This document shows positions 24,310 to 32,372 of a stretch of DNA of 64,000 bases, piece after piece; positions within the stretch are counted from its first letter, which is position 1; each line of letters starts with the position of its first letter. Below the pieces are notes generated by a model that worked only from the letters and a program-made list of their open reading frames with translations, searched no databases and was not told where the DNA came from. Origin of the DNA: an uncultured Bacteroidia bacterium (GTDB taxonomy: Bacteria; Bacteroidota; Bacteroidia; Bacteroidales; ML635J-15); contig CADCCZ010000002.1 in NCBI GenBank assembly GCA_902800045.1, forward strand, positions 268,131 through 332,130. The letters run 5' to 3'. The translations under genes were made by a program, and so were the position numbers.

Positions 24310-25509
24310 ATGCTACGCGGAAAACACATATTGCTTGGCGTTACAGGAAGTATCGCTGCCTACAAGGCTGCGAACATCATCCGCCTGCTCGTTACGCAGG
24401 GCGCCGAAGTCAAGATTGTGATGACTCCGCTGGCAAAACAGTTTATTACTCCGCTGACACTTGCAACGTTGGCGAAGAATCCCATCTACGTCGATTTCTT
24501 CAATCCCGAAAACGGCGAGTGGAATTCGCACGTGAGCCTCGGAATGTGGGCCGACGCCTACCTCATCGCTCCGGCTACCGCCAACACCATCGGAAAGATG
24601 GCAAACGGAATAGCCGACAACCTGCTGCTCACCTCCTACCTTTCGGCAAAATGCCCGGTTTTCGTTGCTCCGGCAATGGACTTGGACATGTTTGCCCATC
24701 CTGCAGTGCAGAAAAACATCGAAACGCTGAAGTCGTTCGGCGTGCATTTCATTGATGCCGAGGACGGCGAACTGGCAAGCGGACTTGTCGGCAAAGGTCG
24801 TCTGGCTACTCCTGAAAGCATTGTCGAAAACCTCGACGCTTTCTTCAACGGACAGATGTCGCTGACGGGAAAGAAGGTAATGGTGACGGCTGGCCCTACC
24901 TACGAGAAAATTGATGCCGTGCGCTTTATCGGCAACTACTCGTCGGGAAAGATGGGTTACGCCATAGCCGAGGAATGTGCCACACGTGGCGCAGAGGTTG
25001 TGCTGATTTCGGGACCGACATCGCTAAATGTCCACAACGCCAACATAAAGTTGGTCAGGGTTAACTCAGCACATGAAATGTACGAGGCTTGCAACAGCGA
25101 ATTTCCGCAATGCAACGCCGCCGTGCTTTCGGCTGCTGTGGCCGACTTCACTCCGCAAAACGTGTCGGACACCAAAATCAAGCGCAAGGACAACAACCTC
25201 GAAATCACGCTCAAGCCTACCGACGATATTGCTGCAAGCCTCGGAAAGCAAAAGGGCGACCGCATTCTTGTGGGCTTCGCACTCGAGAAGGAAAACGAAC
25301 TCGAAAACGCCATAGGCAAGCTCGAACGCAAGAACTTCGATTTCATCGTCCTCAACTCGATGAACGACAAGGGCGCAGGATTCAACCACGACACAAACAA
25401 GATTACAATAATAAACAGGAATAAGGAAGTGAAAAACTTTGAACTGAAACCAAAGGTTTTGGTTGCAAAGGATATTGTAAACGAGATTGAAAACCTATTA
25501 AACTCTTAA
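24310..25509 (+). CDS. coaBC: phosphopantothenoylcysteine decarboxylase / phosphopantothenate-cysteine ligase
   Basis: A 399-residue bifunctional enzyme of coenzyme A synthesis. Residues 1-180 are the FMN-dependent CoaC half (LLGVTGSIAAYKAANIIRLL, SHVSLGMWAD with the catalytic His, VAPAMDLDMF). Residues about 185-399 are the CoaB ligase half (VMVTAGPTYEKIDAVRFIGN, SSGKMGYAIAEE). Length is normal. Third gene of the bamD operon, 2 nt before porD. Confidence 0.96.
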   Translation: MLRGKHILLGVTGSIAAYKAANIIRLLVTQGAEVKIVMTPLAKQFITPLTLATLAKNPIYVDFFNPENGEWNSHVSLGMWADAYLIAPATANTIGKMANGIADNLLLTSYLSAKCPVFVAPAMDLDMFAHPAVQKNIETLKSFGVHFIDAEDGELASGLVGKGRLATPESIVENLDAFFNGQMSLTGKKVMVTAGPTYEKIDAVRFIGNYSSGKMGYAIAEECATRGAEVVLISGPTSLNVHNANIKLVRVNSAHEMYEACNSEFPQCNAAVLSAAVADFTPQNVSDTKIKRKDNNLEITLKPTDDIAASLGKQKGDRILVGFALEKENELENAIGKLERKNFDFIVLNSMNDKGAGFNHDTNKITIINRNKEVKNFELKPKVLVAKDIVNEIENLLNS

Positions 25510-25511
25510 TT

Positions 25512-26417
25512 ATGAAAAGATTACTTCCTATAATCCTCGTATTGCTGATGTGCTCCTCGTCCATGGCGCAGGAATTTGAATGCCAGATTCAGATTTCGCA
25601 CCAGCAGCTCCAAGGAACCAACTACGAGAAGATTTTCCAGAGCATGCGCAAGGACTTGTACGAATTCATCAACAATACAAAATGGACCAACAATGTGTTC
25701 TCAAAGAACGAGCGCATAGAGTGCAACATTTCAATTACCGTTGAAAAGGAAGTTGCTTCCGACGAATATTCGGGCAAGATACAGGTTACATCGTCGCGAC
25801 CGGTTTACGGCACTTCGTACATGTCGCCGCTTTTCAACTACCTCGACGACAAGTTCCAGTTCAAATACGTCGAACTTGAACCTATCGAGTTCAACCCGAA
25901 CATTTTCTCGAGCAACCTCTCGGCAGTAATTGCCTACTACTGCTACATAATGCTCGGCCTCGACTACGATAGTTTCGGTTCGCAGGCTGGCACACAATAC
26001 TACCAACTGGCGGAAAAAATCGTACAGAATGCACAAAGTGCAGTTGAACCAGGCTGGAAACAGTACGAAAGCACAAAGAACCGCTATTGGCTAACCGAAA
26101 ATCTTCTCAACGACCAGTATTCTGGATTCCGCGACTTTATGTACACCTACCACCGCCAAGGTCTCGACCGTCTTGCCGACAAGCCAAGCGATGCACGCGC
26201 ATCGGTCGAAGAATCGCTCGAAAGCCTCAGGTCGATGCACCGCCGCCGTCCAGGTTCGTTCCTGATGTCGATTGTTAGCACCGTCAAGGGCGACGAAATT
26301 ATTAATATCTTCTCCGACGGCTTCTCCGACGAGAAGGCGCGCGTTGCCAACATAATGAAGGAAATCGACGCCGCAAACTCAAGCAAGTACGACAAAATAA
26401 CACGTTCGGACGAATGA
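25512..26417 (+). CDS. porD: type IX secretion system protein PorD (DUF4835 family)
   Basis: A 301-residue exported protein: signal peptide 1-19 (ending SMAQ), then EFECQIQISHQQLQGTNYEK, the characteristic start of DUF4835 proteins. The order coaBC-porD-recN is what I recall for this family in other Bacteroidota, where it is annotated as T9SS component PorD. The T9SS role agrees with two T9SS-sorted proteins in this window. No enzymatic motif is visible. It overlaps recN by 4 nt (ATGA). Confidence 0.78.
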   Translation: MKRLLPIILVLLMCSSSMAQEFECQIQISHQQLQGTNYEKIFQSMRKDLYEFINNTKWTNNVFSKNERIECNISITVEKEVASDEYSGKIQVTSSRPVYGTSYMSPLFNYLDDKFQFKYVELEPIEFNPNIFSSNLSAVIAYYCYIMLGLDYDSFGSQAGTQYYQLAEKIVQNAQSAVEPGWKQYESTKNRYWLTENLLNDQYSGFRDFMYTYHRQGLDRLADKPSDARASVEESLESLRSMHRRRPGSFLMSIVSTVKGDEIINIFSDGFSDEKARVANIMKEIDAANSSKYDKITRSDE

Positions 26418-28072
26418 TTAGGAACCTTTCAGTCAGAAATTATATTCTAATTGAAAAACTCGACATTGACTTCAATTCGGGTTTTTCCGTTATTACTGGC
26501 GAGACTGGTTCAGGCAAATCAATGATTATAGGTGCAATTTCGCTACTTTTAGGCAAACGCGCCGACACCGATGTGCTTCTATTTAAGGATAAGAAATGTG
26601 TAATTGAAGCGACTTTCGATATTAAAAACCTCGGCTTGAAGGACTTGTTTACCGAAAACGAGGTTGACTATTCCGACCAGACCATTGTTAGGCGCGAAAT
26701 TATGCCCGAAGGCAAGTCACGTGCTTTCGTGAACGATATGCCTGTGACATTGGCTGTACTAAAGGCACTTACCGACAATTTCCTAGACTTGCACTCACAG
26801 CACGAAAACCTTTCGCTCACGACTTTGCCCTATCGTCTGCGCATTGTCGATTCGGCAGCTGGAACATTGGCACTTTTCGAGGAATACAAGCAGAAATATA
26901 CTGAATACCAGTCTGTTGCACAATTACTAAAAAGCAAGAAAGACGCGCTCGCAAAGGCTCAGAAGGACTTAGATTATTATAGGTATCAGGCATTGGAGAT
27001 TGAAAATGCAAAACTTTCGTCAGACGATGAGCTTGAAGAACTTGAAGCCCGCGCCTCGATGCTCGAAAATGCCGAGGAGATAAAATCGGCCTTGTACGAG
27101 ACTACCAACCTGTACGACGGTGGCGAATATTCGGCATCCACTTTGCTCAAGCAGATGCGCAGCAACCTTGCAAAAATTGGCAAGAACTACAAGCCTGCGC
27201 AGGAACTTGAACAGCGCTTAGAATCCTCAATTATAGAACTATCAGACATCAACGATACCATTTCGCAGCAGTTGGCGCAGGTGGAAGTAAACCCGCAGCA
27301 ACTGCAGCTTACCAACGAGCGCATCGACCTGCTGATGAGCCTATTGGCAAAGCACCGCGCTACCGACATAGCCGAACTCAAGCAGAAGTACGAGGAATAC
27401 AAGGGCTATGTTGACAACAGCGGAAACCTTGAGGACGAAATTGCCGACCTCGAGAAGCAACATTCAGCCAAGGCGAAGGAAGTGAAAGCCGCTGCCGAAA
27501 ATCTGAGCAAGAAGCGTTCGGCTTCGTTCAAGAAGACGCAGGAATACATAAATTCTATGCTTCACGACTTGGGAATGCCGCACGGAGTGTTTGAGATTGG
27601 CAACGAAATCACGGAAATTTCGGCAAACGGCATCGACAATATTTCCTTCCTTTTCAGTGCCAACAAGGCGGTAGCAGTGGAGCCGATTGAGAAGGTTGCT
27701 TCGGGAGGTGAGTTGTCGCGGCTTATGCTTGCATTGAAGTCGCTTATGGCCAACTCGATGAATATTCCTACCATACTTTTCGACGAGATTGACACTGGCG
27801 TTTCGGGCGAAATTGCAGCAAAAATGGGCAAAATCATGCAAAAGATTGCCCAAAATGTACAAGTCCTTTCCATTACGCATCTTCCGCAGGTTGCGGCTAT
27901 GGGAAGCGAGCATTTCAAGGTTTACAAGCATACCGACGACCAGCGCACAATTTCCAGCATCAAGAAACTCACTGCCGATGAGCGCATTACCGAGATTGCC
28001 TCGATGATGAGTGGCGAGAAACTTACGCCAGAGGCATTGGAGAATGCGAAAGTGCTGCTGGGGAAGAATTGA
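26414..28072 (+). CDS. recN: DNA repair protein RecN
   Basis: A 552-residue SMC-like ATPase acting in double-strand break repair. Walker A TGETGSGKSMIIGAI (about 28-42), long coiled-coil arms (about 155-370), signature VASGGELSRLMLALK and Walker B TILFDEIDTGVSG, followed by the Q/D-loop SITHLPQVAAMG. Length is standard. Last conserved gene of the bamD operon; two AT-rich genes of unknown function follow after 13 nt. Confidence 0.96.
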   Translation: MIRNLSVRNYILIEKLDIDFNSGFSVITGETGSGKSMIIGAISLLLGKRADTDVLLFKDKKCVIEATFDIKNLGLKDLFTENEVDYSDQTIVRREIMPEGKSRAFVNDMPVTLAVLKALTDNFLDLHSQHENLSLTTLPYRLRIVDSAAGTLALFEEYKQKYTEYQSVAQLLKSKKDALAKAQKDLDYYRYQALEIENAKLSSDDELEELEARASMLENAEEIKSALYETTNLYDGGEYSASTLLKQMRSNLAKIGKNYKPAQELEQRLESSIIELSDINDTISQQLAQVEVNPQQLQLTNERIDLLMSLLAKHRATDIAELKQKYEEYKGYVDNSGNLEDEIADLEKQHSAKAKEVKAAAENLSKKRSASFKKTQEYINSMLHDLGMPHGVFEIGNEITEISANGIDNISFLFSANKAVAVEPIEKVASGGELSRLMLALKSLMANSMNIPTILFDEIDTGVSGEIAAKMGKIMQKIAQNVQVLSITHLPQVAAMGSEHFKVYKHTDDQRTISSIKKLTADERITEIASMMSGEKLTPEALENAKVLLGKN

Positions 28073-28085
28073 CAATTGTTTTGAT

Positions 28086-28583
28086 ATGAGAGGGATACTA
28101 AAAATATTCATTTTTGCAATTGCGATGCTTTTGTCTAATATGCTGATGGGGATAGAGGAGGAAACGCAGAATTTATGCAGAATTGAGATGCCACATATTG
28201 GCAAAATGTATATTAAACCAAATTTAACTCATATTGATTATATTCCAATAAAAGCAAGAAATCTCTCTGTAAGACGAAACGATACAATATTTTCATACAA
28301 TATATATTATTTTAGTGGGAATGTTGACTCAATTGTATTTAGTGGTCTATATGTAAGAATACATAGAAATAAATGGATAGGTTATAATAATGATGGCGAT
28401 TATACTATATCATCATATAAAAAAATAAAGCCAACAGAAGTCTTTTTACAATATAATGATTCTATATTTAAGGGTGATTATGAAGTAATATCTACTAAAT
28501 GGCATCAATATTCTTCAAATGGAAAACTAAAAGCATCAAAAAAGACTTTCTTAGGAATTAAAAGGTATAGAACATATAAATGA
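28086..28583 (+). CDS. secreted protein of unknown function (AT-rich pair, first)
   Basis: A 165-residue protein with an N-terminal hydrophobic signal (RGILKIFIFAIAMLLSNML). I start it at 28086, 13 nt after recN. The mature part is rich in Tyr, Ile, Asn and Lys and has no motif I know. DNA is markedly more AT-rich than the recN operon, with AAA/ATA codons dominating, so it may have been acquired. The segment DSIVFSGLYVRIHRNKWIGY...NDSIF resembles DSVKIDNRSYIKTTKNKYIE...NDTIY of the next gene, so the two are probably paralogues. They overlap by 4 nt. Confidence 0.6.
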   Translation: MRGILKIFIFAIAMLLSNMLMGIEEETQNLCRIEMPHIGKMYIKPNLTHIDYIPIKARNLSVRRNDTIFSYNIYYFSGNVDSIVFSGLYVRIHRNKWIGYNNDGDYTISSYKKIKPTEVFLQYNDSIFKGDYEVISTKWHQYSSNGKLKASKKTFLGIKRYRTYK

Positions 28584-29026
28584 AGAAATTGTATATAATT
28601 GTCTTGCTTACTAATATCTTGCTTTTGCCTAATATGGTGGTGGGGCAAGAGGTGGAAACGTATAGTCAAAGTCAATCAGCAGGCGGAATAATAGATGAAG
28701 ACTTATTAATGTTCCCTTTTTATAGAAAGTATTTCATAAAAAATGGAACTATTGTTGCTTATAAAATATACAGCAAATATGATTACAAAAATCATAAATA
28801 CGGAGATATTGATTCTGTAAAAATAGATAATAGGTCATATATTAAAACAACAAAAAATAAGTACATAGAATCATATGTTGATATGAACGATACTATATAC
28901 AAACTGGCTAGCTTTAGAAAAAAACACAAATCAAAATGGTTTAAACTCAATAATCATTGGTTTGATGCAAATTATGAGTTAACCCCCATCCATATAAGGA
29001 AATGGCCTAAGTGTACTCCGAATTAA
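28580..29026 (+). CDS. secreted protein of unknown function (AT-rich pair, second)
   Basis: A 148-residue protein with signal peptide KKLYIIVLLTNILLLPNMVVGQ. Same AT-rich composition as its upstream partner, and a shared pattern: a DSI/DSV strand, a basic NK stretch, NDTIY, then a KW-x-H/KWFKL-NNHWF region near the C-terminus. No known domain recognised. The ATGA overlap with the previous gene suggests coupled translation. The gene ends 10 nt before operator repeats that belong to the hip module. Confidence 0.6.
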   Translation: MKKLYIIVLLTNILLLPNMVVGQEVETYSQSQSAGGIIDEDLLMFPFYRKYFIKNGTIVAYKIYSKYDYKNHKYGDIDSVKIDNRSYIKTTKNKYIESYVDMNDTIYKLASFRKKHKSKWFKLNNHWFDANYELTPIHIRKWPKCTPN

Positions 29027-29035
29027 ACAGACATA

Positions 29036-29100
29036 ACTACACCCTTTCGGGTATAAAATCATAAGAATGTAGCATAATTACACCTTATCGGGTATAAAAC
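29036..29100. promoter_or_regulatory. two palindromic TACACCCTATCGGGTATAA-type sites downstream of hipT
   Basis: Two sites with cores TTTCGGG (29045) and TATCGGG (29086), exactly 41 bp apart, matching the three sites upstream of hipB. They lie on the far side of the hip operon, past hipT. Confidence 0.75.
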
Positions 29101-29105
29101 AGAAC

Positions 29106-29262
29106 GTCATTCCGCAAAACAGAATGAACAGGCGTAGGTACGAGCCTTGTGAGTTCGTTTGTGCGGAATCTCCCCTGTGTACTAATAGGAGATTCCGCAT
29201 AGTCGAACAATATTACGCTTCCCGTTCCGTATCGCGTTATTGTTCACGATTTGCGGAATGAC
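29106..29262. mobile_element. 157-bp element with 12-bp terminal inverted repeats, copy 1
   Basis: Ends are GTCATTCCGCAA and TTGCGGAATGAC, a perfect 12-bp inverted repeat. The middle holds a second inverted repeat TGCGGAATCTCC / GGAGATTCCGCA. No ORF of note. A diverged copy lies at 33159-33313. MITE-like by form; no transposase is present in the window. Confidence 0.75.
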
Positions 29263-29292
29263 GGTAAAAGGGGAAAATTGTGTCACAATGTG

Positions 29293-30246
29293 TTATTTGT
29301 ACATCAACCCATCCGATATTTTCAGCAACCTGCTTTCTATCAGCTTAATGTATTCTGTTTTCTGGCTGTCATCAATAAATGAACTGTCGATAAATATTTC
29401 CCATTTGCGCGATAAAGATAGGTACTTGCGGAACAAACTCTCAATAATTTTCTCGGAAATATTGCTTCGCGAAGCAGCTTCAATGAAATCCTTAACTTCA
29501 ATTCTGCTTTTCTTTCCATTCAGTGTAAGCGCAAGTTCTTCCGTATCAGATGGGTTTACTATTGCCGTGCTGACAAGGTCGTAGGCTGGTGTTAGCCTAA
29601 ATTCAATGTCATCTGGCGAAAACATCGAAAAGTTTTTCAGGTGCATATCGGCATTTCCTGTTATCCACGAAAAGATTACAATGTTGTAGAAATTGACAAG
29701 GTCGAGCTTGGGCGTTGTCGAGTATTCGGCAATTTTCTTTGCTATCTGCTCGTACGAACTGCGGTATTTGTGCTCGGTAGTACGGTTTGTAAGCTGGCAC
29801 ATATCTTCCATCGCAATTTTCGAATTGTCATCAGCCCTGTCTATTCGCCTCGAGATGTAGCCAAGTTCGCCATCGGCAAGCCTTATCAGCGAGTGTGGGA
29901 CAACATCGATCTTTGCAATCTCGGCAAGATGCATTGTAAGGTCTTCTATTTCCGGAAGTTTCCTGTAAAGTTCAGTCTGAGGCTTGAAAATGAAATTCCC
30001 CTGCATTCCTACAATTGTAAGTCGCTTCGAGCCGTCGTGCTTCTGCAGGTGCAACGATAGTTTCGGTTGTACTCCTGTTATGGTTGTCTGCGAGGCAACA
30101 ATCTGTTTTGCAAGCATATCCATATCGGAACGGCTGTACCCAAAAGCAGGAACGCTTTTTTCGCCGAAAATCTTTTTTGAACACGATGCGTGGAAATCAG
30201 TTTCACCATCGTGAAGCTCTCCGTAGCAATACAAACATCTACTCAT
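29293..30246 (-). CDS. hipT: HipT toxin kinase of a HipBST toxin-antitoxin system
   Basis: A 317-residue HipA-fold Ser/Thr kinase lacking the HipA N-terminal subdomain, which is encoded separately just upstream. Related HipT toxins phosphorylate tryptophanyl-tRNA synthetase and stop translation. The Gly-rich loop TTITGVQPKLSL (54-65), P-loop-like NFIFKP, catalytic loop ITGNADMHLKNFSM and metal-binding LTPAYDLVST are intact. An N-terminal Cys pair plus H/C (CLYCYGEL, DFHASCSKK) resembles a small zinc knuckle. At the position of the two autophosphorylated Ser of E. coli O127 HipT there is T55-I-T57. It overlaps hipS by 8 nt. Confidence 0.85.
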   Translation of the reverse strand: MSRCLYCYGELHDGETDFHASCSKKIFGEKSVPAFGYSRSDMDMLAKQIVASQTTITGVQPKLSLHLQKHDGSKRLTIVGMQGNFIFKPQTELYRKLPEIEDLTMHLAEIAKIDVVPHSLIRLADGELGYISRRIDRADDNSKIAMEDMCQLTNRTTEHKYRSSYEQIAKKIAEYSTTPKLDLVNFYNIVIFSWITGNADMHLKNFSMFSPDDIEFRLTPAYDLVSTAIVNPSDTEELALTLNGKKSRIEVKDFIEAASRSNISEKIIESLFRKYLSLSRKWEIFIDSSFIDDSQKTEYIKLIESRLLKISDGLMYK

Positions 30247-30571
30247 CGCCTACATCATTTATTTGTTCCACACTAACAGCACCTATACAATCCCTGCAGC
30301 ACACAAGCAGCAACGACATCCTGTCGAGAATGCTTATGTTGGTGTTCCTTATGGCGACATCAAGCAGCCAGCCTTCGGGGATCAGTCCGTCGAAGAACGG
30401 GAAAAGTATGTTGCTGTGATATACCTCGCCCGAAAGAGGAAAAGTTTTGCTTATCGGCTTAGCAGATTCCTGTTCCAGATATTCCTTGTAATACTTGAAC
30501 TCATATCCTGAATCGCTTTCTGTCAGGATTCCTGCCGGTTTGTCCTTGAAATATATCCGAGCCTGCTTCAT
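30239..30571 (-). CDS. hipS: HipS, antitoxin-like HipA N-terminal subdomain protein
   Basis: A 110-residue protein equivalent to the N-terminal subdomain of HipA (Couple_hipA type): KQARIYFKDKPAGILTE, then FPLSGEVYHSNILFPFFDGLIPEGWLLD. In the described E. coli HipBST system, HipS is the direct antitoxin and places a Trp in the HipT active site; W68 in PEGWLL may be the counterpart (inference). It overlaps hipB by 4 nt and hipT by 8 nt, so all three are translated as a coupled set. Confidence 0.82.
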   Translation of the reverse strand: MKQARIYFKDKPAGILTESDSGYEFKYYKEYLEQESAKPISKTFPLSGEVYHSNILFPFFDGLIPEGWLLDVAIRNTNISILDRMSLLLVCCRDCIGAVSVEQINDVGDE

Positions 30572-30780
30572 TTGCCATCATTGTTATATCGTGTAGGCTG
30601 CATCTCATAGCCGAAAAGTTCCAATAGCTGATTTACCTTGTCGAGCCTTAATGTCGGTTTGCCCTGTTCCAAATCGCGAACGAAACGCAGGCCTAAACCA
30701 GATTTTATTGCAAGGTCTTCCTGTGTAAGTTTATTCTTTTTACGCAGTTCCTTTACCGTTGATGATAATATTGTCTTCAT
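30568..30780 (-). CDS. hipB: HipB, XRE-family antitoxin/repressor
   Basis: A 70-residue helix-turn-helix protein. Residues 10-60 form the XRE fold (VKELRKKNKLTQEDLAIKSG, then LRFVRDLEQGKPTLRLDKV, LLELFGYEM). It should bind the palindromic TATACCCTATCGGGTATA sites upstream of its own gene and so autoregulate the operon, as HipB does. First gene of hipB-hipS-hipT. Confidence 0.88.
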   Translation of the reverse strand: MKTILSSTVKELRKKNKLTQEDLAIKSGLGLRFVRDLEQGKPTLRLDKVNQLLELFGYEMQPTRYNNDGK

Positions 30781-30782
30781 AA

Positions 30783-30890
30783 ATTATACCTTATCGGGTA
30801 CAAAAGTAGTAAAAATAATTTAGATTACACCCTATCGGGTATAAAATCACAAAATCACATCATAATTATACCCTATCGGGTATAAAATAA
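30783..30890. promoter_or_regulatory. hipB: hip operon promoter and three 41-bp-spaced operators
   Basis: Three copies of ATTATACCCTATCGGGTATAA-like palindromes with TATCGGG cores at 30792, 30833 and 30874: 41 bp between each. The minus-strand -7 box TACTTTTG (30801-30808) overlaps the first site, so occupancy would block polymerase. The other two sites lie upstream and allow cooperative binding. Confidence 0.82.
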
Positions 30891-30904
30891 AACACTATAG
30901 GGAT

Positions 30905-32326
30905 TTAATTTTTCGGCTGATGTTCCTTTCTCAGCAAATCGTTCAGTTCCTTTACGGGATTGAATGTAATCAGCGGAACTTCGACGAAAATTGTCAGCCA
31001 ATCGGCCATAGAGCCGTTCCAAAGTCCAGGATGTTCAAGAACCTTGATTGGCTTGCCGTTGTATGTCTTTTCGGAAATGAAGCAGGTTGAAGAATCAACG
31101 AACTTGTTGAGGTCGAACTTGTTTCCCTTGCTGTCCTTTGTGTAGCATACCAAATCCACCGGATTGAAATGCGTCGAATTATTGAAATGTGCCTTCTGGC
31201 TTTCGTCGGCAAGGTTTATCTGGGCTTTTTCTACAATTTGCAGCGAAATGCTTCCATCCTTTCTTACAAGGAACGGACCGCCACCGGGTTCGCCAGTGTT
31301 CTTTACCATTCCGCACACGCGGATTGGTCGGTTCATGAAGCGAACAAGCGTATTGCAAAGGTTTTCGTCACGCTCGAAAGTGGTGCAGAAAGTCTTTTCT
31401 AGGCTGTCGGCAATGCGGTTGCTGTTGTCTGCCGACTTGTCGCTTTCGAGGCTCTGCATGTACGACTTTATGTTTTCGGCAGTTTCGATAAGCACACCGC
31501 CAAGCAACTTCTTGTAAGGCAAAGATTCGGCCATATAGTCCTCGTGCACAATGTTGTCGATGTTCTTGATAAAGATAATGTCGGCGTCTATCTGGTTAAG
31601 GTTCTGCAACAGCGAGCCATGTCCGCCCGGACGGGTGAAAAGTTCGCCCGAATCGGTGGTTACGAGGGTGCCGTCGTTGTATATTGCAACTGTGTTAGTC
31701 GATTTTTCCTGGAACGAGAATTTCACTTCCACATTTAGCTTGTTCTTCTGCAAAATCTTATCCAACAACGACTTGAACATTTCGTAATGTTCTTCCGAGA
31801 CTGTGAATTCGAGTTTTGCAGGCTGGTCGGAATTGTTCATTGCCACACCTTCGAAAATCTGTTCCTCGAAAGCGGTACGTGAAAAACCGTTGTACTTGTG
31901 GAATTCGACTAAACCCTTTGGCAATCCTGCATAGTTTAGCGGTTCGTGCAGAATCTTGTCGGAAACTTCCTCAAGGTTTTCCACATCCTTGATGCTGTCC
32001 TTCAACGTATCGAAGAAAGCGAAACGTGGCAAAGCATCAATTGTAGCCTTTACCGAATAGTCGCCGCCATCGTGCAGGTTTTTCAGGTTTGGCTCGTTGT
32101 TGAACGCGATGAGCCGCTTGAACATTCGTGTTGCCGCCCCCGATGCAGGGACAAACTTTTCGATTGAATAGTTTTTGCTTTTTTCGTCGTAGCAGTCGAT
32201 GTAGTGCTGCTGGTCGGTGATTATAGTTATGCCATTTTCGGGTGTTGCTGGCGCGGCAATGTCAACAAAGTTGCCTTCGCTCTCGAGCAGGCTTTTTTGA
32301 CGTGATATTTCGGTTTCGCTTAACAT
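30905..32326 (-). CDS. DUF4301 family protein
   Basis: A 473-residue cytosolic protein of the DUF4301 family, common in Bacteroidota and of unknown function. FVPASGAATRMFKRLIAF (about 56-73) looks like the nucleotide-binding loop of sugar nucleotidyltransferases, and LFTRPGGHGSLLQNLNQIDADIIFIKNIDN reads like their sugar-binding core, so a nucleotidyltransferase-like activity is a reasonable inference. The C-terminus (VEVPLITFNPVKELNDLL) is family-typical. It stands alone, downstream of a lipoprotein gene. Confidence 0.85.
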   Translation of the reverse strand: MLSETEISRQKSLLESEGNFVDIAAPATPENGITIITDQQHYIDCYDEKSKNYSIEKFVPASGAATRMFKRLIAFNNEPNLKNLHDGGDYSVKATIDALPRFAFFDTLKDSIKDVENLEEVSDKILHEPLNYAGLPKGLVEFHKYNGFSRTAFEEQIFEGVAMNNSDQPAKLEFTVSEEHYEMFKSLLDKILQKNKLNVEVKFSFQEKSTNTVAIYNDGTLVTTDSGELFTRPGGHGSLLQNLNQIDADIIFIKNIDNIVHEDYMAESLPYKKLLGGVLIETAENIKSYMQSLESDKSADNSNRIADSLEKTFCTTFERDENLCNTLVRFMNRPIRVCGMVKNTGEPGGGPFLVRKDGSISLQIVEKAQINLADESQKAHFNNSTHFNPVDLVCYTKDSKGNKFDLNKFVDSSTCFISEKTYNGKPIKVLEHPGLWNGSMADWLTIFVEVPLITFNPVKELNDLLRKEHQPKN

Positions 32327-32372
32327 AACGGGTTGTTTTTGTTTGTGACTGCTAATATAATGCTTTTTCTTT

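Noticed and set aside
29036..29100. CRISPR-like direct repeats near the hip operon
   Set aside because: Only two and three units, palindromic, overlapping a promoter, with partly similar spacers; operators explain them better.
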